Origin: Sophora flavescens
Lineage: Eukaryota; Streptophyta; Magnoliopsida; Fabales; Fabaceae
DNA length: 64,000 nt
Direction of reading: 5' to 3'
Assembly (NCBI GenBank): GCA_030762895.1
Contig: CM061063.1
Location: forward strand, 77,745,836 to 77,809,835
Shown here: in pieces, positions 10,986 to 22,189 of the stretch
Position numbering within the stretch: position 1 is the first letter of the stretch
Layout of the letters: the number at the start of each line of letters is the position of its first letter
Position numbers and translations under genes: made by a program
Notes under the pieces: model-generated
What the model was told of the DNA's origin: nothing
The model's input: the letters and a program-made list of their open reading frames with translations, nothing else
Databases searched by the model: none

Positions 10986-11735
10986 GAATAAGTGTATATG
11001 TCACAATCTGAAGGGTTTGTGGTTAATGGTCAAGAAAAGAAGGTGTGTAAATTGAATAAGGCATTGTATGGACTAAAACAAGCTCCTAAACAATGGCATA
11101 AAAAATTTGATCAAGTTATGCTAGCTAATGGATATAAAACAAATGAATCTGACAAGTGTATTTATAGTAAATTCCATAATGGAAAAGGTGTTATGATTTG
11201 TTTATATGTTGATGATATGTTAATATTTGGTACTGATCTAGATGAGGTGGAAAATACTAAGAGTTTCCTCTCTAGTAATTTTGATATGAAAGACTTAGGG
11301 GAAGCCGATGTGATACTAGGGATTAGAATAATAAGAGATGGTGAGAACATAGGTTTGTCCCAATCTCACTATATAGAAAATGTGTTAAAGAATTTAATGA
11401 ATTTGATTGTCAATCTGTTGTTACTCACTTTGATCACAACACTAATTTAGTACCAAATAAAGGCTGTACAGTAGCACAACTTGAATACTCAAAAGTAATT
11501 GGATGCTTAATGTATGTCATGACATGTACTAGACCAAACATTGCATATGCTGTAGGGAGACTAAGTAGGTATACAAGTAATCCAAGCAAAGACCATTGGC
11601 ATGCTGTCCGAAGAGTATTGAAATACTTGAAGGGGACAATGAATTATAGTTTGAACTATAATGGATATCCTTCAATATTAGAAGGTTATACGGATGCCAG
11701 TTGGGTGACTTATACAGAAGATCATGCTTCAACAA
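10870..11735 (+). repeat. Tandem duplication in Copia pol, copy 2
   Basis: 866 bp, almost identical to 10002-10869 and including the same TAA stop (10989-10991) and the same one-base frameshift. Those lesions therefore predate the duplication. The unduplicated order resumes after it (HASTSGWVFTLGGG). Confidence 0.97.
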
Positions 11736-12157
11736 GCGGTTGGGTCTTCACACTTGGTGGGGGTGCTATTTCTTGGGGATCCAAGAAACAAACTTGTATT
11801 GCTGACTCCACCATGACTGTAGAATTCATAGCATTGGCGGCAGGAAGCAAAGAAGCCGAATGGCTTAGAAATTTGATGTATGAGATGCCAATTTGGCCTA
11901 AGCCAATAGCACCAATATCTATACATTGTGATGGTCAATTAACGCTATCAAAGACATATAGCCAGGTTTATAATGGAAAGTCCAGGCACATTGGGCTAAG
12001 ACATAGCTATGTAAAAGATTTGATTACAAATGGAGTAATATCCATAGTCTTTGTGAAAACAGAGAGGAATCTTGCAGATCCTTTGACGAAAGGACTGACA
12101 AGGGATATGGTGTTGAAAACATCATTAAGAATGGGACTCAAGCCCATATCTACATGA
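10992..12157 (+). pseudogene. Copia reverse transcriptase (copy 2) and RNase H
   Basis: Copy 2 of the polymerase region, with YVDD at about 11200-11240 and the same frameshift near 11398. From 11510 the frame is open through RNase H: YTDASWVTYTEDHAST, WGSKKQTCIADSTMTVEFIA, AAGSKEAEWLRNLM, the HIGLRHSYVKDLI segment, and NLADPLTKGLTRDMV at the end, stopping at 12155-12157. The catalytic residues of a Copia RNase H are visible: Asp in YTDAS, Glu in TVEFIAL, Asp in HCDGQ. This open C-terminal domain is the least damaged part of pol. Confidence 0.9.
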
Positions 12158-12711
12158 TCACCAATGGTGGAAACCCGACTCACACTTGAGTAGCATCAAG
12201 TCTTGAGTTCAATGGGCCAAAGTACACTATGAGAGTGATTGCAAGTACTTGACAAATAGATACATCCCAAGGTTTAAAAGTACTTGGAAACCATAAGGAC
12301 ATAAAAGAAAAGGGTGAGCTTTTGCTCTTAATGGACCTATAGCATATATGTGCTGAGGTGCCCAACTTATGGGGTGTTTCTGGTAAAGTCCACCTATGTG
12401 AGAGTGAAGTGTGGCCGCTTCTTAGAGTTGGGCTTGACTCTGTAAGCTCTCGTGAAAAAGATACACGACACAAGGCCTTACCAAATGTGTCACACTACCA
12501 CGTCGTTCAATGGTACCGATATTTCATGTATAAGTCATGCACGCTTGTTCTAATGAATATTTGGTTCAAAGCTTGTCTACCATTTTATTCGGGGATGAGT
12601 GAAACCTATGGCTTACTAAGCAAAGGTTTAAATCTCCAAGATACCTTTGTCTGAAAGCATGCGATTTCCGGAATAATGGGATTTGGATTCATTTTGAAAA
12701 TGGTGGGGGAT
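12158..12711 (+). other. Copia 3' untranslated region with polypurine tract
   Basis: Non-coding sequence between the end of pol and the 3' LTR. The last bases before the LTR, AAATGGTGGGGGA at about 12699-12711, form the polypurine tract that primes plus-strand DNA. ORFs here (12180-12473 minus, 12358-12654 plus) have no recognisable domain. Confidence 0.75.
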
Positions 12712-13442
12712 TGTGAGAGATTTTTAAAAATCCTTATTAAAAGGTTGCTTGGTAACGGTTAAATTAGTATAATGGTGTATAGTTGATATACAAATGTTGA
12801 TTGGTAGAGTGGTTGAGTCCTTTCATTGTAAACTATGCGGTCCAGGTTTAAGTTCTAGCGCATGCAGATTTTGAATTTTTATGCTAGTTATGTAACTGGC
12901 CAAATTTTAATAAAAAAAGACGTTGGCAGGACTTGAACACGGTACCTGAAGGTTGATGGGACGCATCCGTTAGACCAATTAATATCTTGTGTCAGTTAAT
13001 GAACGTTAATTCTACTTATGTATCGAATTTGACCGATTGTGGAACTTTTGAAGAGTTGTTTTCTTTCATCAAGTGACATGAGTTGGTCTATAAATAGAAC
13101 CATCTGCATGCAGTAATTGACACGAAAAACTCAGAATCTCTCAACCACTCTTCACTCCAAATCACTTTCTTTTCTCCCTTATGCGCAGAGAGAGTTAAGG
13201 AGACTATTGTTCTGTAAACTGTCATTATCGATAGGCTTGGTTTAGGGTGTGCAAACCAAACCAAGGTTCTCCATTGTATTTTGAAGGGGATTCGCCAGTT
13301 ACACCTGTTGCATCCAATCTACGATGAGAGATTGGTGGGGGCGAATCGAACCTAAAGCTTAGTGTCCTCACACGCCTTGGAGATTGCGCATTACCATTAT
13401 TTTCTTCTTCTTTGTTGCAGATCCATACCCCACTATATAACA
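12712..13442 (+). repeat. Copia 3' LTR
   Basis: 731 bp, the partner of 2944-3682, with TATA box at 13089-13096. It differs by scattered substitutions and a deletion in the minus-strand tRNA-like segment (12965-12980). It is followed by target duplication AGTGT and then the ZIFL exon 10 start (13450-13443, minus strand). Confidence 0.95.
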
Positions 13443-15339
13443 AGTGTTTCCTACAGTGGTTCAGTATTTTAAATCACTTTATACTGAGAGAAGACGATAT
13501 AAACAAAGAAGGCAAAGTAGGACTGAGCTCAAAATTTCATATGAAAATAGTTCTACACTCTAAATTATCCTAATAGAAGTGTTAAAACAAAAGTCAAAAA
13601 ACATAAAGAAGATAGAGATATCTGTAGTAAACGAACAGATATGTTATGACTTAAAGATCCATACCGGAATCCAGATACAGACAATTGCTACTGCCACTGC
13701 AAAACCTGATATTATGAAGCAGGGAACCTGCAGGATAATATATGTTTTGAGAAACGAAAATACGGAAAACATTAAAAGATAAAATGTTAGCAAGACAGAG
13801 ATGGAAGTCAAGATTGAGTCATTGTTTAATTGAATTATAATACAGAAAAATCCACTTACCTATCCCAAAAGGAACCCTTAAAAATATATGAGGGTATTTC
13901 TCTGCAGGCTGCAATACGAAATTTCTTAAAATATTAGAGATACAAGTGAAAAATGTGCTCATGAATGTGAGCATGACCAACAAACACATATACAAATAGA
14001 GGAAAACTTAAAGATGCATTGCAAAGTATAAAAAAATTGCTAAAGACCATTTGTTTAAATATACATATGGATTCCTAAAATTTATCATTCCCAATCTTCA
14101 ATTAGATATTGAGATCAGGCATCAGCCTTCTCAATATACCTAAAAAATCTTGCATCCATGTACAAAATTTAAGGCTTTTATCAACAAGTATATTATACTT
14201 CAGAAGATTACCTGAGCCAAATAGCCTCCCAATGCTGGGCCAATGACTAAACTTATGCCCCAAGCTGCACTGACCTAAAAGCATATCACACTGAATTATT
14301 ATGATGGACATGAATTTCTAAACACTGATAGTAGACAAGAGTCAGTGAGGCTTACAGTAGAAAGTCCTATAGCTTGGTGCTCTGGTCGAAAAAGTTCAGC
14401 AGCATAGGCCTGTCAATTAGTGTCACTTAAACATGTAAATGGAAGTTTGAATCAGATTGAACAATGAGGAAACATTAAATTGAAAACAATTAGTTGTCAT
14501 CAAAGAATGATACCTTCACTGGTCCAAGCAAACCACATAAACTTCCAAGAAGAAATCTCATCATAACAGCCATCCAAAAACTTGTGCTTACGCCAAATAG
14601 TGTGTTGAATATCACACTGAAATCATGTGAACATTAGTTATGGGAAACCACATAAGAGAGTTAAAGAAAGCATCCAAGACATGGACAGATATACTTACAC
14701 AACAATAATCCCTATAATTATAACAGGTTTTCAACCATAGCGATCAGCTATCATTCCCCACAATATAGATGTCATAGATCTGCCAAGCATGAATGCAGAT
14801 CCTACAACATTTTTATAGTCATATGGCGATCAGTAATGAAGAACTTACAACAAGGTGATAGAAGACTTCAAAAAATGGAAATACTATAAGTAATCTTACC
14901 CACATAACCAGTATACGAACTTATAGCTGCCTCAGTTTTTGCAATATTAAAATCCCTTACCTGCAAGTAAATGTTTCATTATTGAGGATGTACATTATGT
15001 GTATCAGTAATTAAAGTTAAGAATTAACCATTGATAAAAATGATGAAAGGTACAAGCATAAAAAAAATTATGAAAGGTACTTTGTATTTTGAAGAAAAGC
15101 TTCTGATTAATGCCTCAGGAGTGAATTTAAGTAGGAGGGAACTTTATGCAGTTCTTGATACCAATAATCACTTGTTTGCAAGCCAAAATTGCAATATTTT
15201 GAAGAGGTCTCATTGGAGGAGAACATTCATTCACATTGATACTCTAAGCCACTCTTTCCCTTAATACCATTTCTTCCTAAGTTCAACCCTTCTCATTAGA
15301 AATAGCTCATATACATCCCTCCCATCTCTAAGTCATTCA

Positions 15340-15800
15340 TGGTGTCGCGACCAAAAAGAAAACCTGTTTTCTTTTAGAGAATAAACATGGAGTCGTCACC
15401 AACTTTATTTAATTTCGGGAAAGTTGGAAAGCCCTTTAAAAAAATAACTTTGGGTTCGGGAGTCGATTATATCTAGGGAAGGTATGGAGACTTAACCCCA
15501 CGACACCCTAGAACATCCATACAATGGTTACCCAAAATTAGTTGTGTAAATTATTAGTAACTTGGAAAATATTTGTTTTACCCCGAAAATCATTTAAAGG
15601 AAAAAAAAAAACATTTTTAATTTTAAGATATTTTGTATCTTTTTTATCGGTTTTATGTTTGTGAAAATTCTTGATTAAACCTAAATGTGGTTGACCATGG
15701 CACGTAAGTCCATAGGGCAACCTCAAAATCTAAAGGGTTGAGCATGACACTTGTTATAGAGCAACCCAAAAATAACATTGATTTAATTAAGTATTTAGAA
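15340..15800. mobile_element. Retroelement-derived repeat in ZIFL intron 2
   Basis: From GGTGTCGCGACC through AACATGGAGTCGTCACCAAC and CGGGAGTCGATTATATCTAGGG to CCCCACGACACCCTAGAAC, this resembles a leader/LTR motif that recurs in many legume Gypsy elements. That recognition is from memory of the family and could not be tested. No coding region is attached and the right border is unclear. Confidence 0.4.
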
Positions 15801-16657
15801 CCGGTTGAAGGGGATTTAAATGATCATCTTTTATTTTTACGTAGACATAGTTTTGCCTTATGAAAATAGAACAAAAAAGAAACATTTTAAGTGTTTAGTA
15901 ACAGTATAGCCATATGAAGATTACTAGTGTATCATGCATTTCAGAATATGACAGCAAACAATGAAATAGGAACCCTACGATACCCCATTTCTGAAACAGA
16001 TATAATAATTCATATAGCAAACATCATACTATCTCATTCAGTTTCAATATCCATAGATTTTCTTTTTGTCATAAAAGGAGATACAGAGAAATAAGAATGT
16101 CAAGAGAAACTCATTAATAATATCAACAAAGAGAACAAGAATTACCAAATGAGAGCAGAATAACAATGATTTTGCTTTCTCCCAGTAGTAAAATTTTAAG
16201 ATCAAAACCCTTACATTTCAGTTTCACTGACTCTTTTAACTCTATCTTCTTCTGAAAATTTGGAACCACTCTAATGACAGAGAAGAGAAAAAAAACTCAA
16301 ATCCCTAATCTCTTTTCTTCACAAGGAAAATATCAGATGAAAATCTCTCCCTCTCCTTCTTTTCGTTGTATCCTTATGTCCTCTTTGTCTCCTCCCATTT
16401 TTTCCCCTCCGTCTCTGTCTCCGTCCTCCCCCCTTTCGTTCTTCCCCCCTCTCCTTTTAGAGATGGAGGAAAGGGCTTCATGCTTCCCCTTACCCAACGG
16501 CTTCAAGGTTGGTTTCACGAAATCCGGAGCTTGGGCGGTTCTGAGCAGAGATCGCGTGTGTCCAGATGGAGGTGGCGCAAGCAGAGGAAAGGAGGTGATT
16601 TGATGTGAAGGTTGCGTGTTTGAAAAGAGAAGGAAGTGTGGTGCGGTTAAGATAGTG
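15801..16657. other. Non-coding part of ZIFL intron 2
   Basis: AT-rich to about 16270, then a pyrimidine-rich, exon-like stretch (CTCCCTCTCC runs at about 16340-16460). The ORF at 16274-16603 is low-complexity Ser/Pro and shows no domain, so I do not call a gene. Confidence 0.4.
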
Positions 16658-16915
16658 GAGGAGATGAGGGAGAAGAAGGACCGATAGGTAGAGGAGGTGT
16701 AGGGGCGGTTAGAGAGTAAGAGGAGGAAGAGAGGTTTTGTCTGATATGTAAAATGGATTTTTTTAGGGTTAGGAGTGAGACTGCTAGGTTAAAATGAGGG
16801 GGGAGATGAGGAAGAAGAAGGACCAATGGGTAGAGGAGGCGTAGGGGCGGAGGAAGAGAGGTTTTGTCTGATATGTAAAATGGGGTCTTTTAGGGTTAGG
16901 AGAAGTAACTCAATC
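16658..16915. repeat. Tandem duplication, about 143-bp unit
   Basis: GGAGATGAGG(G)AGAAGAAGGA through TTTTGTCTGATATGTAAAATGG to TAGGGTTAGGAG occurs at 16658-16800 and again at 16801-16915. The second copy is about 28 bp shorter. Confidence 0.75.
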
Positions 16916-17011
16916 TCCTTTCTTTTCTTTTGCTGATTGTTCTTTTCTCCTTTTTTTCATTATTTTCTTCTTCTTATTTCTTTATTTTTTAGTCTCCAGT
17001 CTGAAAATAAA

Positions 17012-17215
17012 ATTGCAATGGACAGAATCCCCCGTCCAATCAGAAAATTAAGTATACGATGGACGAGACCTCCGCATCCAACAGAAAATTAAGTATGCAA
17101 TGGACGGGAACTCCTCATCCAACGGAAAAGTAAGTATGCAATGGACGGAACCTCCGCGTCCAACAAAAAATTAAGTATGCAATGGACGGGAACTCCTCGT
17201 CCAACAGAAAATTAA
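17012..17215. repeat. Tandem repeat, about 40-42 bp x 5, each unit a small dyad
   Basis: Five degenerate units share GCAATGGACGG, CCTCCGCGTCCAAC and AGAAAATTAAGTAT. Within each unit TGGACG pairs with CGTCCA, so a unit can form a short hairpin. It lies in ZIFL intron 2. Confidence 0.85.
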
Positions 17216-18242
17216 ACATGAACCTCCTCCTCGTTTCTTGGTTATTTTCTTTTTCTTCTTTCTTTCTTCACTATTATTTTTTAGTCTCCCTGAAATATAA
17301 TAACATAAAATTAGAATAAAATAAAATGAAGACGGACAAAAATGAGTGTTCACACATGGCCTTGTATATTCCAAGAAACACTCTACTACTTTGAGTCAGT
17401 AGTAGTTGACAGCTACAAGGAGAGTGTACTTTCTTCTTAGACAATTTATTATCCCTTTAAGAATGGAACAAAGATTTATAACGTATAAATTTATCCAAGT
17501 ATAGAAAACCAACGTGATGGTACCAATTACTTAAAATAAAAGTAAAATGATGATTAACAGCGATTTGGTACTCATTTGTTTTTCTGAAATACCAAAGTAA
17601 TTAGGAAAAATATCAACTAGAAGAATAACTGATTAATCAAACTAACTGTATATTAGTCTTTGTTCCATCAGGAAGTAATTGAAAATCAGTAACAAAATAT
17701 ATGCATAGATTAAAAACAAGTATGCACTTTTCATCTACATTATGATCAATTATTTATACATATAAAGTTTTTTAAAAAAGCTGAAATTAAATTTGTAACA
17801 CCTCCTTCATATATGTGTTCACTGTTCAGTCAACCTCCAAGCAATAACAATGTCACTATATCAAAGTTTGCATCATGTAGAAGGTAACAGTAAAACCAAG
17901 TAGGTTGCAAAACTCACCGTGAAATAAAGGAATGGAAAGAGAGATGATATAGGTAGCGCTGTACAGGACAGAAGTAAACCATAAAAATATTTTAGCTTCC
18001 TAAGGTGACTTGTTCAAACAGAAAGTCCCTTGACACCACAAATTAAGGAAACTAACATGTACTAGTGTAGTGAATATAGAGTTGAAATGCTTACCAGCAC
18101 ATAACACCACCATCCATATAATCAAAAGATTTGGAATGGATAAACTCTGATTCAGTTCTTTGGCTTGATCCACCTTACAGCCCGGGCAGTTGTCATAGTA
18201 CTTCTTCTTCAACAATGGCTCTCTAATATCCTCCTCTCCCAT

Positions 18243-18533
18243 CTTTCTGACACAACTCCACTTCTTGTTTCACTCGGGACCTTCCTTTCTTAAAGAGAAA
18301 TGTTGGCAATACACTCTCTTTCCAACACACTCCCTCCCAAATCTATTGATTGAAGTTCACTTGAATCCTACAAAATTCAAGTGAGAGTTATATGAATTAA
18401 TGAAACCCAATTCCAAAATAATGGAATTCACATGAATTTCAAAGTATTATTAGTAAGACAATATTAGAGAGTATGCTGTTAGAGAATACGTTATTAACAC
18501 TCACCTCCTTCTTAAATCATTTTACATGCCGTG
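18243..18533. other. Upstream flank of the ZIFL-like pseudogene
   Basis: 5' flank and probable leader of the minus-strand transporter gene, cut short at 18534 by the Tat-like element inserted about 290 bp upstream of its ATG. A short inverted repeat, TTCACTTGAAT / ATTCAAGTGAG, lies at about 18356-18388. No clear TATA box was chosen. Confidence 0.4.
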
Positions 18534-19068
18534 TGTTCCTGTTAAGATCCGTTTTGTCGGAATCTCGCCATAGAACATTAAACCAAGGGGGTTATTTTAT
18601 GATTTGGGCTTGACAGAATTCAGTGATTCCGGTCCTACGTATCCCAGTGGGAATCAAAGCCAGACGTAGTTCTAGGTTCATCCCTTGCTGGGGCGGTGAT
18701 CTCGATCCCTTAATTTTGTATCGGACGAGTACTAGGGAGCAAGGACTGTTTGATAGTCTCTTGGTCGACACTAGTTCCTCTAACACGCTTAAGGGAGAGT
18801 CACCGGTGTTCAGTCAAAAGTGTCTTTCTTACGAGGGGTACTCCTCCTTTTATAATAGGATTCCCCTATCTCTTAGAGATCTGATTTATCTCTTAATATC
18901 TTTTAGAGATTTGATTTGTCTCTTGATATCTCTTTTGAGATATGATTTATCTCTTAATATCTCATTTGAGATATGATTCCTTGATTTAAGGGATATTATC
19001 TCTTTTAACCAGATAAGGTTATTTTAGATAATATCAGACTTTAATACCAATATCTTATTTCTTTAATT
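18534..19068 (-). repeat. 3' LTR of the Tat-like element
   Basis: Matches 24876-25410 almost base for base. The last two bases are TT where the partner has CA. It contains degenerate copies of TCTCTTTTGAGATATGATT-type motifs at about 18870-18975. Confidence 0.93.
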
Positions 19069-20940
19069 TAAGTGATCTTTGATTTATTATCTTTAATTTC
19101 CGGACTGGGCCGGGTACTTGAGCTCGGTGGCCGGGTTAATAACCTCGGCCAGTACACAAGCCCCCCAAGCTTTGAGCTGATTAGGCGTAGAAGCTTTCAT
19201 GATGTTTTAGCCGAGCTCTGTATCTCGGCCCATACACAAGCCCCCCAAGCTTCGAGCTGATCACGTGGAAGCTTTTTCGAAGGAGCCGAGGCTAGGAACT
19301 TGGTTTCACCTTTTGATCTTTCGTCTCGGCGAGGTGAGTGGCCGAGCTTCATACCTTATATATGTGTTCACATCCTCCAACTCGGTGAACATTTCGGGTG
19401 ACCGAGCTTGACGCTTTCGAGGTACCGAGCCGAGGTGGGGATGGTTACTCGCTTCCTGTTGAGGCTATACTTTCTCGGTTCTCGAGATGGAAAAGAGACG
19501 TTATTGTGTGTGACGCATGGCCTTCACGGCATCATTTCTAAGGCTTACGCTGTAGTTTATGGGAGCTGGAGCTCAACCGAGTGGTCGGGAGCCGGAGCTC
19601 AACTCATTAGGGAACCTGAGCTTCATGTTTCAGGTTGTCGAGCTTTACATTTCGGTCAATTCTTAAGTTCAGCGGGCTCGGTGGGCGAGCTTAGTAATCA
19701 TTTCCCTTTGATTGTTTGGGTTTGGAGATCTAGCTTTATTTCTCATCCAATATTTTAGTTTGGTGGGCTCAGTGGCCGATTTTAACATTTCGATCAGTAT
19801 ATAAGCTCTCCAAGCTTTGAGCTCGGAATAAGCGAAAGAGTTTTGTGAATGAAGCTGAGCTTGTCCTTGGTGTTGATAAAGTACTGGATTTGCATAGATC
19901 CTCTTACTTCGGTTAATACCTCTCAGGCAGTACTCGAGTTTAGTGATTGAGGTTCACATCTCGGCCAGTAACATGCTCTGAACTTAAGATACTTCAATCT
20001 TACCTTTGTTTAGAAGCTGGTAGCTGAGATTCGACTTAGCAGTGGTTCAGGTTTGAACCGATCTTTCGAAGAGTCAAGTTCAAACTCGGTCATTAGGAAT
20101 TTACCTCGGTGCTTGTATTTCATCCTTTAACTTTTGATGCTTTCAGGATGCTTATCTTGAGAGTTTGAATTTGACTTGCCCTTTGCCGAATGTAGCTTGG
20201 TCTTTGAAGTTCTTGGGAGCTCTTGACATTTTCTTCGAGTAGCTCATAACCCTTTCATTTGGTGGATTTTGAAATACCCACTAACTTTGCAACTTGACCT
20301 CGAATTACTTTTCCCGATCTTGAAGGTGTGCCTCAGAATAAACTTTCCAATTTGTATGAGAAAATAGTTTTCATACAGGTTCTTCGAGTTGTAGGCTAAG
20401 GAATATCCCTTCTCTGTAATTTCCGAGAATATCCTTCCTTTATCCCTGTTAGCCCCCCAAGCTCCGAGTTTGAAATAAGCGAAAGAGCTTGAATGTCAAC
20501 CTGCATGTCTTAACACGCCTTTTGGTGCCGAGGACTTTGGACTATGATTCGCGGAAGCATTTCTCGGAAATCTGTTTTTTGTAGAACCAATCCTTTCTTG
20601 TGTTATCGTCTTGCTTGGCCGAGCACTGCTTGGATTTTTGTGCGGAGGGAAACATTGCTCGATTTCGACTTTTTCCAGTGCATAGTGCGAGGGAGCATAG
20701 CTCGACCTCGGCTTTCTGGTGTGAGGGGGCAATGCTCGACCTCGGCTTTCTGGGCTCCTGCCCTTTATTATTAGCTGGATGATTTTAACTCTGGCCCTAT
20801 AGTGGGCTCTCTAGTTGTTAAGCCAGCATATGCTCGGCTTTTACTAGAATTGGTCCATGATGCGAGTAGGAAAGCTGCGGTCGCTTACGCTCTTCTGAGT
20901 CTCCTCCATTACCTGTTTTTCGAGCCGCGAGCTTTCTAAT
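19069..20940. other. Internal non-coding part of the Tat-like element
   Basis: GC-rich non-coding sequence with many GCCGAG/CTCGG words. An 80-90-bp unit containing ACACAAGCCCCCCAAGC is repeated at about 19150 and 19235, with a further relic at about 20450. ORFs at 19408-19758 and 20544-20774 have no domain. By analogy with relatives, the N-terminal part of the antisense ORF may once have been encoded here; I cannot reconstruct it. Confidence 0.45.
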
Positions 20941-20941
20941 A

Positions 20942-21945
20942 ATGAAAAGTATGAAGGCGGAAGCTGCCCGAACTTTGCGCACTGGGGATGAGCTTAAAAA
21001 AGCCATGGCAAAGTGTGAAGAGCAAGCTCGGCTAATCGGGCAGTTGAAAGCCCAAAAGGTGGAGCTGAAAAAAGGTAATACTACCCCTATGACCGAGCTG
21101 GGAATGGAAAGAACCGACCGGCTCAACCTTCAGAGGGTCGTGGAAGGGCTTCAAGCCGCGAAGGAAGCCAGTCTTGAGTTGTGGAAGTTGTTGGAATCCG
21201 AGAATGGGGAGAATCTGAGGCTCCGTTCTGATCTGGCTGGAGCCGAGGCTTATCATGAGGGAGGATGTTAATGGCTTTTCCTGAGCCGTGAAGCAGCTTC
21301 AGCATTTCAATCCGAATACTGACTTCTCCTGTGCTGACGTGGACAAGGATTTTACCCGAGATGGAATCCTAGTTCCAATGTCCGAGCTAGAGGATGAGGA
21401 GGATGAGAATGCTCAGGCTCTGTCGAAGTGTGAGGAACAAGGCCGGGTCATCGGTCAGTTGAAGGCCCAGAAGGTGCAGCTGGAAGAAGGTCGAGCTACT
21501 CTTACGACCGAGGTAGAAGCGGAGAGAACTGACCGACTTAATCTTCAAAATGTAGTGAAAAGGGCTGGAAGCCGAGACAGAAGCCAGCCAGGAGTTGCGG
21601 AAGTTGCTGGAGGCCGAGAAGGAGGAGAACCAGAGGCTCCATGCTGATCTAGCTGAAGCTGAGACTTCAATCATGAGGGAGCATGTTAACGGTTTCTCCC
21701 GAGCCGTGAAGCAACTCCAGCACTTCAACCCTACTGCCGATTTCTCCAGTGCCGATGTGGACAAGGATTTCAACCGAGACGGGATCCTTATGGCATTGGC
21801 CGGGCTGGAGGATGAGGATGAGGCCGCAACTCCTGGAGCAGAGGGCGAGGATCAATTGGACGAGGAGGGACCCGAAGGTGAAGTGGGCCAAACTGGCCAG
21901 ATTAATACCGTTCCTTCTGAGGCGGAGGGGAACCTAGATTCCTGA
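20942..21945 (+). pseudogene. Antisense coiled-coil ORF of Tat-like element, internally duplicated and broken
   Basis: Three overlapping frames make one decayed protein made of two repeats. Repeat 1 (about 21000-21415) has KCEEQARLIGQLKAQKVELK, ERTDRLNLQ and AVKQLQHFNPNTDFSCADVD. Repeat 2 (about 21416-21835) has KCEEQGRVIGQLKAQKVQLE, ERTDRLNLQ and KQLQHFNPTADFSSADVDKD. The offset is about 415-419 bp. The sequence is Glu/Lys/Leu-rich with heptad character, and the C-terminus is acidic (LEDEDEAATPGAEGEDQLDE). Lesions: a frameshift near 21250, a TGA where repeat 2 has Arg in FSRAVK (CGA to TGA), and an extra A near 21560. It runs opposite to the element. Similar antisense coiled-coil or plant-mobile-domain ORFs occur in Tat-lineage elements; function unknown. 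Confidence 0.7.
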
Positions 21946-22189
21946 AGTTGTATAAGCGGTTTTAAAAATATCTTTGTTTTTGTAAGACTTTATGTACTTG
22001 GGGACTTGCCCCTAAAATTTCTTATTTTACTTGTGGATTTATTTATACTTTGGTGAATTTTCTGATGTTTTATGTGTTGATCCTGATTGATCACTTATTA
22101 ACTTGATATATTTATATAGGCTCGGCACTTCGACCCTGATCGGTCGAATGTGGCTCTTGCTTAGGATTCGAGCACCTTTAGAGGCTTTG

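Larger units (their letters stand above)
2944..13442 (+). mobile_element. Copia LTR retrotransposon inserted in the ZIFL-like gene
   Basis: The element is bounded by two similar LTRs beginning TGTGAGAGATTTT and ending TATATAACA (2944-3682 and 12712-13442). Gag, protease, integrase, reverse transcriptase and RNase H follow in Copia order on the plus strand. The 5-bp flanks are AGTAT (2939-2943) and AGTGT (13443-13447): a target duplication with one substitution, which regenerates an exon of the ZIFL-like gene when one copy is removed. The total is 10.5 kb because a 3,683-bp solo LTR (4702-8384) and an 868-bp tandem duplication in pol were added later. LTR divergence is visible by eye (substitutions and an indel at 3200-3220 against 12965-12980), so the insertion is not young. 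Confidence 0.96.
13443..18242 (-). pseudogene. ZIFL-like MFS transporter pseudogene, 5' part (exons 1-10)
   Basis: Minus-strand exons with GT-AG borders: 1, 18242-18095 (MGEEDIREPLLKKKYYDNCP, GCKVDQAKELN); 2, 17958-17918 (ALPISSLFPFLYFT); 3, 14960-14900 (VRDFNIAKTEAAISSYTGYV); 4, 14801-14699 (SAFMLGRSMTSILWGMIADR); 5, 14616-14514 (IFNTLFGVSTSFWMAVMMRF); 6, 14409-14356 (AYAAELFRPEHQAIGLST); 7, 14274-14212 (VSAAWGISLVIGPALGGYLA); 8, 13908-13860 (PAEKYPHIF); 9, 13727-13665 (PCFIISGFAVAVAIVCIW); 10 starts at 13450 (ETL). The CPGC start and DRYG(R)KP loop mark the ZIF/ZIFL family of the major facilitator superfamily. Defects: TGA at 14733-14731 for the Arg of DRYGRKP (CGA to TGA), apparent loss of the FPYFL residues and of phase at exons 8/9, and the Copia insertion. 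Intron 2 is about 2.95 kb and holds repeats. Confidence 0.88.

Noticed and set aside
16274..16603. 109-aa Ser/Pro-rich ORF
   Set aside because: Pyrimidine-rich intron DNA with no domain. It lies in ZIFL intron 2 on the opposite strand.
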